Below are positions 1 through 11,528 of a stretch of DNA of 64,000 nucleotides, piece after piece. The notes beneath the pieces are model-generated. The model ran no database searches and had not been told where the DNA came from. It saw only the letters and a program-made list of their open reading frames with translations. Source of the DNA: Symsagittifera roscoffensis (lineage: Eukaryota; Xenacoelomorpha; Acoela; Convolutidae); the NCBI RefSeq assembly GCF_963678635.1, contig NC_087069.1:8752633-8816632 (forward strand), given 5' to 3'. The position numbers and the translations under genes are program-made. The number at the start of each line of letters is the position of its first letter. Position 1 is the first letter of the stretch.

Positions 1-749
1 GATCGTTGTTGACTAAAATTCAGTAAAAATCAACCATAAAAACCGTGAAGGTCAAATGACAAAACTTGAAAAACAGGAAAAACTTGTATACCTAAAATAC
101 GATTTCGTCAAGGATCGTTTTTCATTAAAAAAATGTCTGGTAACTGATTGCCACAAGTTTCTCCTCCCCCCTACTAGCGGTCTTATGGGGGGTTTCACCT
201 TTTGGTTCCAAAAACTGTCTATTTCCGATCCCCCCACACGATCCGGCCAGGTTACCTACCTTAATACGAGTTCGCTATCGAGTACCTTCGCGTTGCCACT
301 CTTTTTGTGTGTGAGTCTTCAACTCAGTTGTTCTAATGTAACTAAATCGACGATAGCGATTGTTTAGTTACTATAAAAAACCACCCCTTTTTACAATTTT
401 CAACCACCAACCTCTAACTTAACCCCCCTGCTTACACCCCATCTAGCCCCCCACTTAAGCTGAAAATTACCCTAAGCGCGTTTGGTGCTGAACCTCTCGA
501 GAGAAAACCGTAGAATCTGTTTCCAAGCTCTGCTCAAGTGAAAACGTTTCGTTTCCTCGAAACAGTGGGTACTCGCTTATTCATTTTAACACTTATTTCT
601 TATAATGTAAAATTGATTTTAACGATACCCGTTTAACCAAACAGAACATCTCCTTCCATTTGCTCTGTTCTGCTTTGATCACACTGCTGAATGATGTCTC
701 TTTCCCAGTCGAGTGTCCTCTGTTTCTGAGGTATCTATCCCGAGTACGA

Positions 750-935
750 CTTTCCCACTTGGCTTGTCACATGTTCCAGTCAAGTCTCCCAGTGGTCAAG
801 TCTCCCAGTGGTCCACTTTTCGACTTAGCTTGTCACCTGTTCCAGTCAAGTCTCCCAGTGACCAAACCACTCAGAGGTCCACTTTCCCACTTAGCTGGTC
901 ATCTGTTCCAGTCAAGTCTCCCAGTGGTCCGCTGA
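750..935. repeat. Minisatellite of about 67 bp in the left foldback arm
   Basis: Three imperfect units carry the shared phrases cacctgttccagtcaagtc and tcccagtggtccact. The inverted arm carries the reverse complement at 4190-4330 with its own copy number, so the array predates or accompanies arm formation. Both strands stay open here (ORFs of 80-90 codons), but this follows from the repeat unit and is not evidence of coding. Confidence 0.8.
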
Positions 936-1023
936 TGTCACAAGCTATAAGAAAACCCTTTCAACGCCCCTAGCTCGGGCACGTGTTAAATGTTGCTGGT
1001 TTGATCGAGACAATCGGTCATTT

Positions 1024-1051
1024 TTAAAACAGTATACGTATACTGTTTTAA
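1024..1051. other. 28-nt perfect palindrome in foldback arm
   Basis: The half-site ttaaaacagtatac is followed directly by its exact reverse complement, with no spacer. The matching place in the right arm (about 4085-4110) keeps the gtatac core but is imperfect. It is repeated at 26154-26181. It could be a protein-binding dyad or a cruciform-forming site; no function can be read from sequence. Confidence 0.75.
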
Positions 1052-2318
1052 TTAAAAGTAAGGTTTGATCCACCTAAACTGAATGTCAATGCCATTGTCC
1101 TTTTTGTGTTTTATATCGTTTTTTGTTCCCATTTTGAATCTTTTTCGGTTTTTTGTTTCGCTTTTTTTCTATTAACCGTTTCGTCCACCTAAAGGCTTCA
1201 TTACTCGGTCAGCTGTGCCTCGTTTCGGAAAAATCACTGAGATTTTTTCTCGAGTTTTCTTAAAAAGTTACCACGGAACAACCAGAAGGTGCTCACGTTC
1301 CCGTTGAACAGTACCACCGGTACTCTAGATTGGGCATGTAGCCCGGAGCTGCGTCAAGTGGGTTCGGTCCCGTAGTCATGCTGTCGTAAAAACACCCACG
1401 AGCGCCATAAAAACACTATGTAACAGTCGCCTACATAAGTCACATATGAGGTTTTAGAAAAACAGGCCCATAACTATTGGCTCAAGAGTCAGGGACACTA
1501 TCTCTTGTGTTTTTCTACTTCAAACGGTCGGAGCTAATTCGGTCCACTTGCGACATGAGACTACAAACCGCGTTACGGCTTAAAGTCTACTACTATTAAA
1601 ATACCCCCCTTTCTAGAAATAAGAACTCCCCCACCCCACTCTAGAAATAAGAACGCCCCCATGCTTAGGTCTCAAAATACCCAAAACACACGAACGCCGT
1701 TAACAACAGGGTCCGAACCTTACTTATACAGTTACGTTTTATTAGACAGTGGACCTTCGATCCATTTCAGATGATCAACCTAAAATTCTTCCTTGTTCAA
1801 CATAAGAAAGTAAAAGAACAAGAAAAAAAATTAAAACTTTACATACCGACACGACTTCTAGAATCGACTAACTAAAATTATAAGCAACTCTAGAATTAAT
1901 TAGGTAATCAAGTTTAACTCGAGAAGTTTGAAGTGAATAAGTTTTAACTCCAGACACATGTTTTTTGTTTGGACCATTGGGCAGCTTCAGTTCCCACTTT
2001 TCCACCGAAGGCTCACTCTGGTCCACTCGATCTTCTTGTTTCTTCCCGTCACGACATGTTCTTTGTCTAAGGACGAGACACCTCTAATCTCGTTCGGTTT
2101 ATACGGCAAAACTGCGAAAAGCAATTTCACGCTCCTATTTTTTGGAATACTCACCGCGATTGTAGTTCGATTCTTTTGATCTTATTTTCTTGAATTTTCA
2201 GTTGTCGCAAGAAACTTAAGCATGACATGCTCAAGTCGAATTTTTGAAAATTGCGTTTCAGCTCAAAATCAAGACTAAGCGTTGCTCGCGGTCAAACTTC
2301 CAAATAAGAACGAATGGC

Positions 2319-2817
2319 AAACAGTTTAAATTTAATATTAAGTGTAAAATCGGATGAGTTATTCAAAATTTTATCATTGGTTTTATATATTTTAAGGAGT
2401 TAAATCTTTGCATAAAATGGGATGCAATTGTAACATGACATGTTCTTTTATGATTATCACTTCCATGAGTACGTGATGAAGGGAATCCTGACTTAAACCT
2501 CGGTTTGACCTTCTGGTTACCTTAGAAAAATTGTAACAACAATAAAATCCTCAAATTAAGGCTGAAAAGGAAAATTTGAAAAAAAGGTTTGTACACCGTT
2601 AAAATTTGTAAGCAAGGTAAAATCTTAGAACATTGGATGTCACAATTTTTGATTGACCGCCTCTTGTAGCCCAAGCAGGTACGTTAGAAGGTCTTAGAGG
2701 TTTTCTTAGTATTTGTTTCTTGAAATAATTTATAGCATTGCTTCATTGTTACATGCTGATAGTGGAATGGTGCAAATTCAAATTAAAATGCACGATGATG
2801 TTGAGCCAAAAAATCGC
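2319..2817. other. Unique centre of the foldback element, no gene seen
   Basis: AT-rich sequence between the two arms. I see no ORF with convincing coding character, no RNA-gene signature and no repeat shared with the rest of the window except the second tandem copy (27449-27947). Confidence 0.6.
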
Positions 2818-4189
2818 CGAAGTAAGCCAGTCGGTAATATTTGGAAGTTAGACATTGAGAAAACATTTAGTCTTGATTTTGGGGTGAAATGCAATTTTTC
2901 AAAAATTCGAATTGAGCATGTCATGCTCAAGTTTCTCGCGACAACTGAAAAAACCAGAAAAATAAGATCAGAATAATCGAACTGCAATTGCGGGAAAGTA
3001 GTCAAAAATAGCCACGGGAAATTGCTATTCGCAATTTCCAATACAAACTTTGAACGAGAGTAGAGATGTCTTATCCTTGGCAGAAGACGTGAAATGATCG
3101 CGAGTGGAGGAGAAGTAAATTAGAGTGGACCAGAGTGAACCTTCGGTGGAAAGGTGGACAGCTGAAGCTGCCCAATGTTCCAGGTCAAAAACTTGTTTCT
3201 TGAGTTAAAACTTACTTATTTCAAACTTCTCGAGATAAACTAAACAACCCAATTGATTCTAGAGTTGCTTTATAGTTTAGTTACTCAGTTTTAGAAGTCG
3301 TGTCGGTATGTGAGTACCTAGTTTAATTTTCTTCAGTATGTTTTATACTGTTATATTTAGTTAGGGAGAAGTTTTAGGTTGATCCATCTGAAATGGATCA
3401 AAAGTCCACTGTCTAATAAAAAGTAACTGTATAGGTAAGGTTCTAAACCTGTGTTTAACGGCGTTCGTGTGTTTTGGGTATTTGGAGACCTACGCATGGG
3501 GGTGTTCTTATTTCTAGAGTGAGGGGTTTTTTGATAGTAGCCCTTAAGCCGTAATGCGGTTTGTAGTCTCTTGTCGCAAGTGGACCGAAGTGACTCCGAC
3601 CGCTTGAAGTAGAAAAACACAAGAGATAGTGTCCCTGACTCTTGAGCCAATAGTTATGGGCCTCTTTTTCTTAAACCTCATACGTGAATTATGTAGGCGA
3701 CTGTTACATAGTGTTTTTATGGCGCTCCTGGGTGTTTTTACGACATCATGCCTACGGGATTGAACCCACTTTACGCAGCTCCGGGCTACATGCCCATTCT
3801 AGAGTGCTGGTGGTACGGTTCAACGGTAACGCAACCACCTTCTGGTTGTACCGTGATAGCTTTTTAAGAAATCTCGAGAAAACATCCCGATGACTTTTCC
3901 GAAATGAGGCTTAGCTAGCCTAGTAATGGGGCGCCGCTGGGGGGACAAAAATTGGGTAAAAGAGATAAAGCGAAACAAAAAACCAAAAAAGATTAGAAAT
4001 AGGAACAAAAAACGATATAAGAAACAAAAAGGAGAGTGGCTTTGACTTCCAGATTAGAGGGATCAAACTTCAATATTAATTAAAATAGTATACACATACT
4101 GTTTTCTAATCAGACCGATCGTCTCGATCAAATCAGCAACGTTGTGCTGGTGCCCAAGTGTAAAGCGTTGTAAGGTTTTCAGATTGCTT

Positions 4190-4330
4190 GTGACATCAGC
4201 GGACCACTGGGAGACTTGACTGGAACAGGTGACCAGCGAAGTGGGAAAGTGGACAGCTGGGAGACTTGACCACTGGGAGACTTGACTGGAACAGGTGACC
4301 AGTCCAGGGGGAAAGTGTGACCAACCAGCA
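4190..4330. repeat. Inverted counterpart of the 67-bp minisatellite
   Basis: Reverse complement of the array at 750-935, with the phrases gggagacttgactggaacag and gtgaccag repeated twice. It sits at the mirror position in the right foldback arm. Confidence 0.75.
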
Positions 4331-4915
4331 GGTGACCAGCGAGCAGTGTGATCAAAAAGAACAGAGCAAACGGATGAAGGTACACCGAGGTGTTCTTTTT
4401 GGTCAACCGGGTATCGTTAAAATCCACTTTGCATTATAAGAAATAAGTGTAAAATTGGATAAGCGGATACGCACTGTTTTGAGGAATACTTTTTACTTGA
4501 ACAGAGCTTGGAACAGAGCTTGGAAACCCCATTGCGCTAAAGGGTAATTTTCGGTTTAAATGGGGGGCTAGATATGGGAAGGTTAAAAGGGGGGCTGGTT
4601 AACCTAGAGGTTGGCGGTTCAAAATTGTAATAAGGGGGATACATTATAGTAAGTAAAAATCGATATCGTCGGTTTAGTTATATTAGTAGACCCAGAGTCT
4701 AGAACGATCCATCTTTAGATTCAGAAAAAGAGTTGCAACGCGAGGAAATCCAAATTTAAGATCAAATTAAGGTAGGTGGTCTGGCCCGATCGGGTGGGGG
4801 GGAATTAGAAATAGACAGTTTTTGCAAACCAAATGGAAGAAACCCCATAAGACCGCTAGTAGGGGGGAAGAAAAACGCGTGACAATCAGGTACCGGACAA
4901 TTTTACGAAAGACGG

Positions 4916-5312
4916 CACAGGTCGCCTTTAACTTTGTTGCATACTTACTTTTGTGGTTTTGTAATTTTCATTTATATTAGAGTTTTCAAAACTTTTATGT
5001 TTTTGGGCCATATTTCAGAGAATTGAAATGAATCGGGTAAAGTTACAGACTAACAAACAAGTCCTGATTCGACTTTCATCGGATTGAAACGGGAAGGTAA
5101 TTTTAGGGGTTAAGTAAAGAAAATTTTGGTGAATTTTTAATACTAGAGCTCTAGAGATGGTACTGGGATAGTGGATCAGGTATCCCAATACTCGAATTTA
5201 GGCACAGGGAAATTCTTCAATCAGGCAAATAAACACTTGAGCTACAAGGTAAGAAGAAGTATAAGATTCATGCCGGCAACCTTGGGATAGTGATCTAAGT
5301 ATCCCAAAACTT
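4916..5312. other. Intergenic spacer with two short hairpins
   Basis: No gene seen. Two similar stem-loops occur: 5164-5187 (tgggata / tatccca, 10-nt loop) and 5282-5307 (ttgggata / tatcccaa, 10-nt loop). The second directly precedes the 62/63-bp minisatellite, so these may be diverged edge units of it. Confidence 0.6.
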
Positions 5313-5640
5313 TAGCGAAGGGTCCTAGGAGAGTTCAGAGGAGTCCTGGGACACCAACGAAGTGTACCAACACTTGAGCGAAGGGTCCTAGGGAGTTCAG
5401 AAAAGTCCTGGGACAGCAACGAAGTGTACCAACACTTGGGCGAAGGGTCCTAGGAGGGTCCAGAGGAGTCCTGGGACACCAACGAAGTGTACCAACACAT
5501 GAGCGAAGGGTCCAAGGGAGTTCAGAAAATTTCTGGGACAGCAACGAAGTGTACCAACACCTGAGCGAAGCGTCCTATTAGGGTTTACAAAAGTCCTGAG
5601 TCAGTAACGAAGTGTCCCAAAAGAACACTAAGTGTTCTAG
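5313..5640. repeat. Minisatellite, 62/63-bp units in a 125-bp higher-order dimer
   Basis: The phrase gcgaagggtcc recurs at 5315, 5378, 5440, 5503 and 5565 (spacing 63, 62, 63, 62). Odd units read gagttcagaggagtcctggg and even units read gagttcagaaaagtcctggg, so the basic repeat is a dimer of 125 bp. A related family (cgaagggtcc with caggaca) fills 24200-24850. Both lie beside foldback sequence. Confidence 0.88.
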
Positions 5641-5814
5641 GAGGGAACATTAAAATACTAAGACCGTACCAGAGTGTACCAAGACTGATTTAGACTAAAT
5701 TGACTGGTTTTAATTTTTGAAGCATTAGGAATTGCCTTATAATTTCAATCAGATTTTACAGTTGGGACTTGCAAATATTAAATTTGTAGATAAAAAATTG
5801 TATATATAAAAATC

Positions 5815-6372
5815 ATGAAGAGAAATAGGGTATCGATAACTGAAAGAAAGGGAACAGGACTTAAGCAAAACCAGACCATAACGCAAAAGAAACCGACATC
5901 AATAGATCCGAGAGTAATGAGGAAGAATACTTCAGGGAATATGGTCAGCACAAGAAGCAAAAAAGAACAGAAGGCGAAAAAAACCATAGAAGAACAAAGC
6001 ATACCAGCAAAAGAGACTGAACTAGAAACACCAGATCAAATTATAAAAGGAATTGAACACAGGGAAACGGAAACAACACCAATGCCAAACATAGAAGAAC
6101 AGGGAAAGAATACTATAGAGTTCTCACCAATAGGGAATGGAGTTGAAGTGACCAACACACCGGAGACGATAGAAAACGACTCACAAACGAAGAGAACGTC
6201 GTTTACCGAGAGGATTGCTGCGATGGTCGGTGACCGAGAAAGCAAAACCTTTGGGACAGTTACAACGATAACACCGGAAACCAGGAAGGATAGAGAGGAA
6301 GCCACGCAAGAATCAACGGCTAGCCAAGATAAACTCAGTAAAGCTGGGAGGCTTAATGACAAAGTTAACTGA
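5815..6372 (+). pseudogene. gag N-terminal region, element F
   Basis: 185 codons from an ATG, highly charged and rich in Thr, Glu and Lys, with no recognisable fold; probably the disordered N-terminal part of Gag. It ends at a stop, and about 130 bp of broken sequence separate it from the next gag piece. The start is the first ATG after the AT-rich leader (tatatataaa at about 5800). No counterpart in R can be compared because R's gag lies outside the window. Assignment rests on position ahead of the coiled coil, capsid and zinc-knuckle pieces. Confidence 0.6.
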
Positions 6373-6502
6373 AATAGACAATTAATTTTACTGCAATGAG
6401 GAGGACCGCCAAGAGCTGAAAAAAAAGAAATAAAACAACAAAAACGAGAACCTGGATAACTACTACGTCTTAGCAAGGGCCACGGAAGAAAAGCTACAGC
6501 AG

Positions 6503-7003
6503 ATGTCGGAAAAGGTAGAGGATACTGACAAAGAGCGAGAGAAACGTATCAAATATCAAGAAGGATATAGAGAAATGAAGAAACGGTATGACACTGTGAA
6601 TGAGAAGTTGTGGAAACCAGAGACCAGAATGGATACAATGAGCAAGGATCAAGCTGAAAGTTCTTGTGCCATACAGTCCAAACTGGATGCACTCTTGAGA
6701 AACTATATACAACTAGATAAATTAGTGGCAGACAAAACACAGGGAACTAGAGTCGACTTTGTAGAACCGCAACGGAAGAAAAAGGAGTCCACACTGCTAC
6801 CCCGGATTGCAACGAGCATAGGGGCAGTAGAGTCCAAGACTACTATGAAGGGTGGAACCAAAGACTCGACGAAAGTACCGGGGGACTGTGGTACACACAT
6901 AAGTGTAACACCTGACGCAATGACGTGGGCGAGTACCTGGGAAATGTTGAACATAATACTTGAAGCATTTGCTACAAAGAATACAGAGACGAGTGACAGA
7001 TGA
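6503..7003 (+). pseudogene. gag coiled-coil region, element F
   Basis: 166 codons. The first half is Lys/Glu-rich with heptad-like spacing (about residues 1-75), likely a coiled coil for Gag multimerisation. The second half is less ordered and ends just before the capsid-like segment. It begins with a non-ATG codon after a stop, so it is a fragment of a longer Gag frame. No enzyme motif is present. Confidence 0.55.
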
Positions 7004-7040
7004 AGTGGTAAATACAGGAAGACTCTAAAAAGACCAATAG

Positions 7041-7514
7041 AATGAAAGTAAAGACGACTCGGATGGCTGCATTGACAACTGGGTAGAAGTCATGAGACTA
7101 CATCTAGAACAGGACAACCTGAAGGACGAAAAGCAGGCCTGCACGGCAATTTTAAGCAATTTAGACGGCACCGCACTAAAATGCGTGATAGCAAAGAAAA
7201 AGGAGGAGTGTGGAACAGCAGACAAAATCTTCGAGATACTGTTGATCCGATTCGGATCTTGAATGAAGGGTCATCAAGCGATGATGAGTTTAAAAAAAAT
7301 ACAAAGGGAAGACGAGTCAATCGGTCAATTCCTGGATGATCTTGAGAGCTTGAGGAGAAGAAGCGACCCGGAAGTATCGACGAACAGAAAAAACTTCAGC
7401 ATCGCTTCCAAGCTTATTGACAGAGTGAGAAGTGACGACTTGAGAACGTTGTTGGACACGTTTTATACACTATCAAAGGATAATGCACCAACCCCAGTAA
7501 AGATGAGACAGTAG
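7041..7514 (+). pseudogene. gag capsid-like segment with internal TGA, element F
   Basis: One frame runs from 7041 to the TAG at 7512, interrupted by a TGA at 7260-7262. Upstream it reads a helical stretch with a WVEVMRLHLEQ phrase and a segment ending FEILLIRFGS. After the stop come SLKKIQREDESIGQFLDDLE and a Leu-rich helix. This order (helical W..V...L region, then a Q-x-E-S/E-x-F-x-x-L-like region) is typical of Ty3/gypsy Gag capsid (the retrotrans_gag family). The nonsense codons make it a pseudogene. Confidence 0.6.
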
Positions 7515-7526
7515 TCAAGAGAGTAC

Positions 7527-7899
7527 ATGTTGTTGAAACCAAAAAAGTACTCGTTCTCAGACGGCAGGAACATGCAAGGGGGAGCCAGCTACAAAGGTCG
7601 TCATGGTACAAGACGACATAGAAAAACGTACGTCAAGCACAAATTGTGGATCAGCAGATCATCATGTGGCGGATTGAACGACATACAAGCAAGGCATGAA
7701 AAGCTTGGGATACGCACCAGAGGAAGAGGAATTGAATCAAACGGAGGAACATGAGTTTTACAGTGGCTTGATCATCAAGATAGGCGCGAGGTGTTTTTTC
7801 TGTAACCAGGAAGGTCATTTCAGGATGGACTGTCCTTTGTTTTGGGAGCCGTTGAAGAATCAGAATCACCCGAAACACAAACTGGCACTGACAATTTGA
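7527..7899 (+). pseudogene. gag basic region and CCHC zinc knuckle, element F
   Basis: A Lys/Arg/Gly-rich segment (7527-7754) is followed, in another frame, by a nucleocapsid knuckle at about 7794-7840 reading CFFCNQEGHFRMDC, which fits CX2CX4HX4C exactly. This is the RNA-binding nucleocapsid signature of retroelement Gag. A frame change between the basic region and the knuckle shows decay. The frame ends with TGA at 7897. Confidence 0.8.
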
Positions 7900-7953
7900 A
7901 AAAGATTCGAAGAACAAAGAAGAAGCGTGTGGTGAATTATCAATAAAGACAGT

Positions 7954-9162
7954 GTGGCCGTGACACGAAACAAAGATGCCACGGGGGCCGAGACGAGAAA
8001 TTTTCTCCAGATAAACTACGAGAGAGCAGCTGCAGAGGCGATCAACAAATTGAAGCAACACTTGGCGACTAAAGAAATCGAGCAACGGCTGAAACAGGAA
8101 ATAGAAAAACAGGGATTGAATGAAACACTCTGTATGACAAGACCAGAACTAGAGACAGCATAGAACTCAATGAATACGAGCGATTGCAACACCTGGAAAA
8201 TGGTGAAGGGAAAAACATTCGGCATCACAAAAATTGGGGCAAGAATCATTTCAATAATCACGGTGGGCGGCCACGAAGTATCGAGAAACTTGAGTGAACA
8301 GAGTGATCAATCATTAACGCACATAGATGTGCACGCGGATTACTTGAGCGCAATAAGCCCGCAAACTCCTTCTAGAGCTTTAAGGGCATTACTCACGAGA
8401 GGTGGTAGTAAAGCAGCTTGCATAGACAACATATACACGGAAGCCTATGGTCCACATGAGGTCATGCTGAATATAGATGAAATAAACATCTACAGAAAAA
8501 CGATGGTAACATGTGATGAGGATCTAACCGGGCAAATCTACGTTGGCAGAGAAGAACTAAAAGTGAAATCGATCGCACACTGCGCTATGTTAGGGTTATT
8601 GGACACAGGAGCCGTCTTGAGTGTCATACTAATTGAAACTTGGAGCAAAATGGCATTCGACAAAGACGACATGAATGAATCAAGAATGCGGCTGTCAGCA
8701 GCAAACAAGGGGGCGCTGCTTGTTCTAGGAAGGACAACAATACTAGCCCTAAGTCTGGGGGAATGCAATTTGTGGATGAGTTTTCTGGTAGTGGAGAATC
8801 TAGATGAGTCTGATCAATTTATTTCAGGCAGAGATTTCATCAGGAATTTTGATGTAACAATTGATCTTAACAATGCGAGGTTCAGCATTCGGAACCCGGA
8901 AAGGAAGTACGTAATTAAACCGGTAAATTTGATAATGGTGAATGAAATTAAAACTCCAGTTTTCTTGAATAGGAGGGTAAGGCTGAAAGCAAATGAGGCA
9001 GCGATAGTAAATTTGCGGATGAAAAACTTCGATGATCTAAGTGACAATAAACAAATATGCATAGTACCGAATCCGAATAGTCAAAGTGCTGCTATTTTAG
9101 GAAGATCTAGAGGTGAAGGAAATTGGGATACGCACTACTTGCGAAAACTAGATATGAATTGA
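7954..9162 (+). pseudogene. Pre-protease and retropepsin-like protease, element F
   Basis: 7954-8163 and 8170-9162 share one frame, broken only by a TAG at 8161-8163. The first part aligns with R's pre-protease region (phrase LATKEIEQ versus LATKEVEQ). The second contains the aspartic protease motif LLDTGAVLS (about 8596) and the downstream phrase FLVVENLDESDQF, nearly identical to R. Compared with R, about 28 residues just upstream of the DTG are missing, which would remove the protease N-terminal strands. The enzyme is therefore unlikely to fold even ignoring the stop. Confidence 0.85.
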
Positions 9163-9217
9163 CTAAAAATGTGAAACAAAAAGAAGTACTCGATTACCCG
9201 AATCTTAGGGATAAAAA

Positions 9218-10494
9218 TTGTATCTTGAGAAGATTGAGGAAAAAAATATATATACGGCAAGTCTTGTGAAGTTGCTTCAGTCAGAGACAGACGATGGACT
9301 TTTGAGCTGTTCGAATTTTCCGGAAAGACCCGTTCTAGAGGAATTAGAAATGGATAAACTGGTTTTACCAGAAATAGAACACTTGAGAGGTCAGATAACG
9401 GACGAACAGCTCGATGCTATCAAGGATGTGTTAGATCGGAATCAGGGTGTTTTTTTCGAAACATAAGGCAGAAATTGGATGCTGTTATTTTGTTGAACAT
9501 GAAATAGAGCTTGAGGAGTCGGCGGTACCGCATAGAGAGGGGGTGAGGCGTATGACCCCTAACAAATCGGATGCATGTAGAAAAGAGATAGAGACCCTAC
9601 TAGGAGTAGTGATGGCTAAGAAGAAAGGCGACCAATTAAGGTTTGTTGTGACTTTCGATATCTGACTCCGTCACAATAAAGGATGCCTATCCCATACCTA
9701 GAATCGATGAGAGCCTCTCGAAATTAGGAGATGCGAAGTTTTTTACAACTCTTGATTTAGGGTCGGTTTTTTGGCAGGTACCACTGAGGAAAGAGGACAG
9801 TGACAAGACAGGATTTGCTTGCGAGCTGGGGTTGTTTCAATGGAAGAGGATGCCTTTTGGCCTTTGCAACGCCACAGCCACGTTCCAACGATTGATGGCA
9901 TGTGCACTGACAAGTGTAACGAAGACGAAGAAATATGGTAAAATGGTATTTTGTTGCGTGGATGACGTGGTGATAGCGACACCTACTCTAGAGACTCACA
10001 TCGAACGACTAGACGAGGTGTTCGCTCGCATGAAAAGAGCAGGAATGAAACGCAAGCCATCGAAAGGTGAGATTCTCAAGGATTTAATCAAATACTTGGG
10101 GATGATGGTGGACAAATATGGCCGTAGAACAGACCCAGACGCGGTAGAGGCGGTGCTGACTTGGAAATCACCAAAAACGGAGCATCAACTAATGAGCTTA
10201 CTGGGTTTTGCGAACTATTACAGGGAGTTCATCATGGGCTATGCGGACAAACAACATCCAATGCAACAACTCATGAGGCACAAGGGCAAGAAATTCACGT
10301 GGAATAACGCAGCAAAGAATAAAAAGAAAGCTGTGCGAAGCACCTGTGCTAGGGATGCCCCAGGAAAAGGGAATGTACGTGCTGGATACGGATGCATCGG
10401 TGGTAGCGATCTCTGGAATACTCCACCAAGAAGAGGAGTGGAACGGGAAGACAGTCATGAGACCGATAGCTTACGGGAGCAAAAACTTAAGTGA
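9218..10494 (+). pseudogene. Reverse transcriptase, element F
   Basis: Pieces in three frames: 9218-9466, 9447-9665 and an open frame from about 9658 to 10494. The first frameshift lies at a run of seven T (about 9450). Recognisable RT motifs are FTTLDLGS (palm Asp, about 9745), RMPFGLCNATATFQ (about 9848) and VDDVVIAT (about 9958). The canonical YxDD tyrosine is replaced by cysteine (CVDD). About 14 residues before GVVMAKKKG that are present in R are deleted. Family: Ty3/gypsy RT. Confidence 0.9.
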
Positions 10495-10858
10495 TACAGA
10501 GATGAAGTACGGGGCACCCAAAGCAGAAATGTTTGCGGTAGTCACCTTTGTAGAAAAAAAACAGGGCATACCTGGGCAGCGAGCCATTCAAGTTACGAGT
10601 CGACAACAGAGCACTATGTTGGTTGAAAACGTAATCAACGGACCAGAGCTACTTTGGGAGATGGAGAGTGCGCCTGGATGGTTAGAACATGATTATTGAG
10701 CACAGAACAAGGGACAAACATCAAAACGCCCACAGCTTGAAGAAGACGGAATTCTACGAGAGACAGGAGCAAAGGCAGGCCGACAGGCCGGAAATCAAAG
10801 ATGGTTTCTCATTTATGGACACGGAAACGCATGACAGACTTCCACTCACGAAAACATG
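10346..10858 (+). pseudogene. RNase H domain, element F
   Basis: 10346-10699 carries VLDTDASVVAISG (first catalytic Asp) and YGAPKAEMFAV (catalytic Glu). After a frame change the C-terminal piece reads RTRDKHQNAHSLKK, where the last catalytic Asp (NADSL in R) has become His. It overlaps the RT frame in another phase, so RT-RNase H was originally one chain. The segment ends at a TGA near 10856. Confidence 0.85.
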
Positions 10859-10964
10859 AGACGAAAAAATTCTCAAGACAAATCCAGGGATGCGAATGGA
10901 AATGATGCTCAAATCGAAGATACTGAGGTAAACACTAAAAGCAAAAAGCTACGAACTCGATGAA

Positions 10965-11528
10965 GTGGAGACAAGAAGGGTGACGATAGGAGAGGATCTG
11001 AGGAGACTTCTCAAGAAACTAGCAGACGATAAACCGGTAGTCCGGAACAATGCTGAAGACAAACCGGAAGTCACCATATTGGAAAGAGGGGGAGCGGCTC
11101 ATGACGAGGACTTAACGATAGGCAAGCAACCTGACGGCAAAGAAATTGTGCGAATAATGGTCAAGAAAATCCCAGAGGACATACTGAGACAGACTACATT
11201 TCAGAAGAAGAAAGTGACATTCAAGGAGCAAGCCGAACACCTAGGACGAGATCAAGAGTTCGGGGAGTGGTCGAAATCAGAAGGAGACATTGAGGAAGAG
11301 AATTTGTCCGGGGAGTCGGAAGAACAGGATGATGACTCAGAGAAGAGTGATGATGACCAAGACAGTCTTTGCATGATATTAGCAGTAAAGAAAATGAGGT
11401 ACCACGACAGAGAACTACACATTGACCCTTCCTCGGGGACGTACAACCTAGAGCAACAGGATGCGTACGGAGGAGAAGAGCTTGAGAAAATAGCGGTTTC
11501 AAGGAAACCATTCAGGGAGTTAGCGTGA
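10965..11528 (+). pseudogene. Acidic linker between RNase H and integrase, element F
   Basis: 187 codons, strongly acidic (runs of Asp, Glu and Ser) with one LSGES motif at about 11305. It matches R's linker (60350-59248) in position, composition and this motif, which R repeats several times. I recognise no enzyme fold. Its last codons overlap the next open frame by four bases in a different phase, another indel. Confidence 0.65.

Larger units (their letters stand above)
110..4915. mobile_element. Foldback element with about 2.2 kb inverted arms
   Basis: The left arm (about 110-2318) is matched, colinearly and inverted, by the right arm (about 2818-4915). Paired landmarks include the ctactagcgg block (173 and 4850), the minisatellite (750-935 and 4190-4330), the gtatac palindrome block (1024 and 4085), the block ending agctgcg (1345 and 3775) and the gcatgacatgctcaa block (2220 and 2920). 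Arms are clearly diverged. The roughly 500-bp centre is unique. No transposase ORF is visible, so this is a non-autonomous foldback or long-TIR element, or a remnant of one. Small ORFs inside it overlap on both strands and look fortuitous. Confidence 0.85.

Noticed and set aside
52-4427. Short ORFs of 60-100 codons on both strands in the foldback arms
   Set aside because: They overlap each other, follow the minisatellite units or AT-rich sequence, have no recognisable motif, and the arms do not conserve them as proteins.
5313-5640. CRISPR-like array
   Set aside because: Units are contiguous and similar along their whole 62/63 bp with no unique spacers, so it is a minisatellite.
5740-5815. 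Primer-binding site and 5' LTR for element F
   Set aside because: A tggg-containing stretch precedes gag, but I could not match it to a tRNA 3' end and no sequence upstream matches the LTR found with R.
5778-6002. Hydrophobic minus-strand ORF opposite the gag start
   Set aside because: It is the antisense reading of a Lys/Thr-rich gag segment; antisense of Lys/Glu codons gives Phe/Leu/Ser-rich strings that imitate membrane segments.
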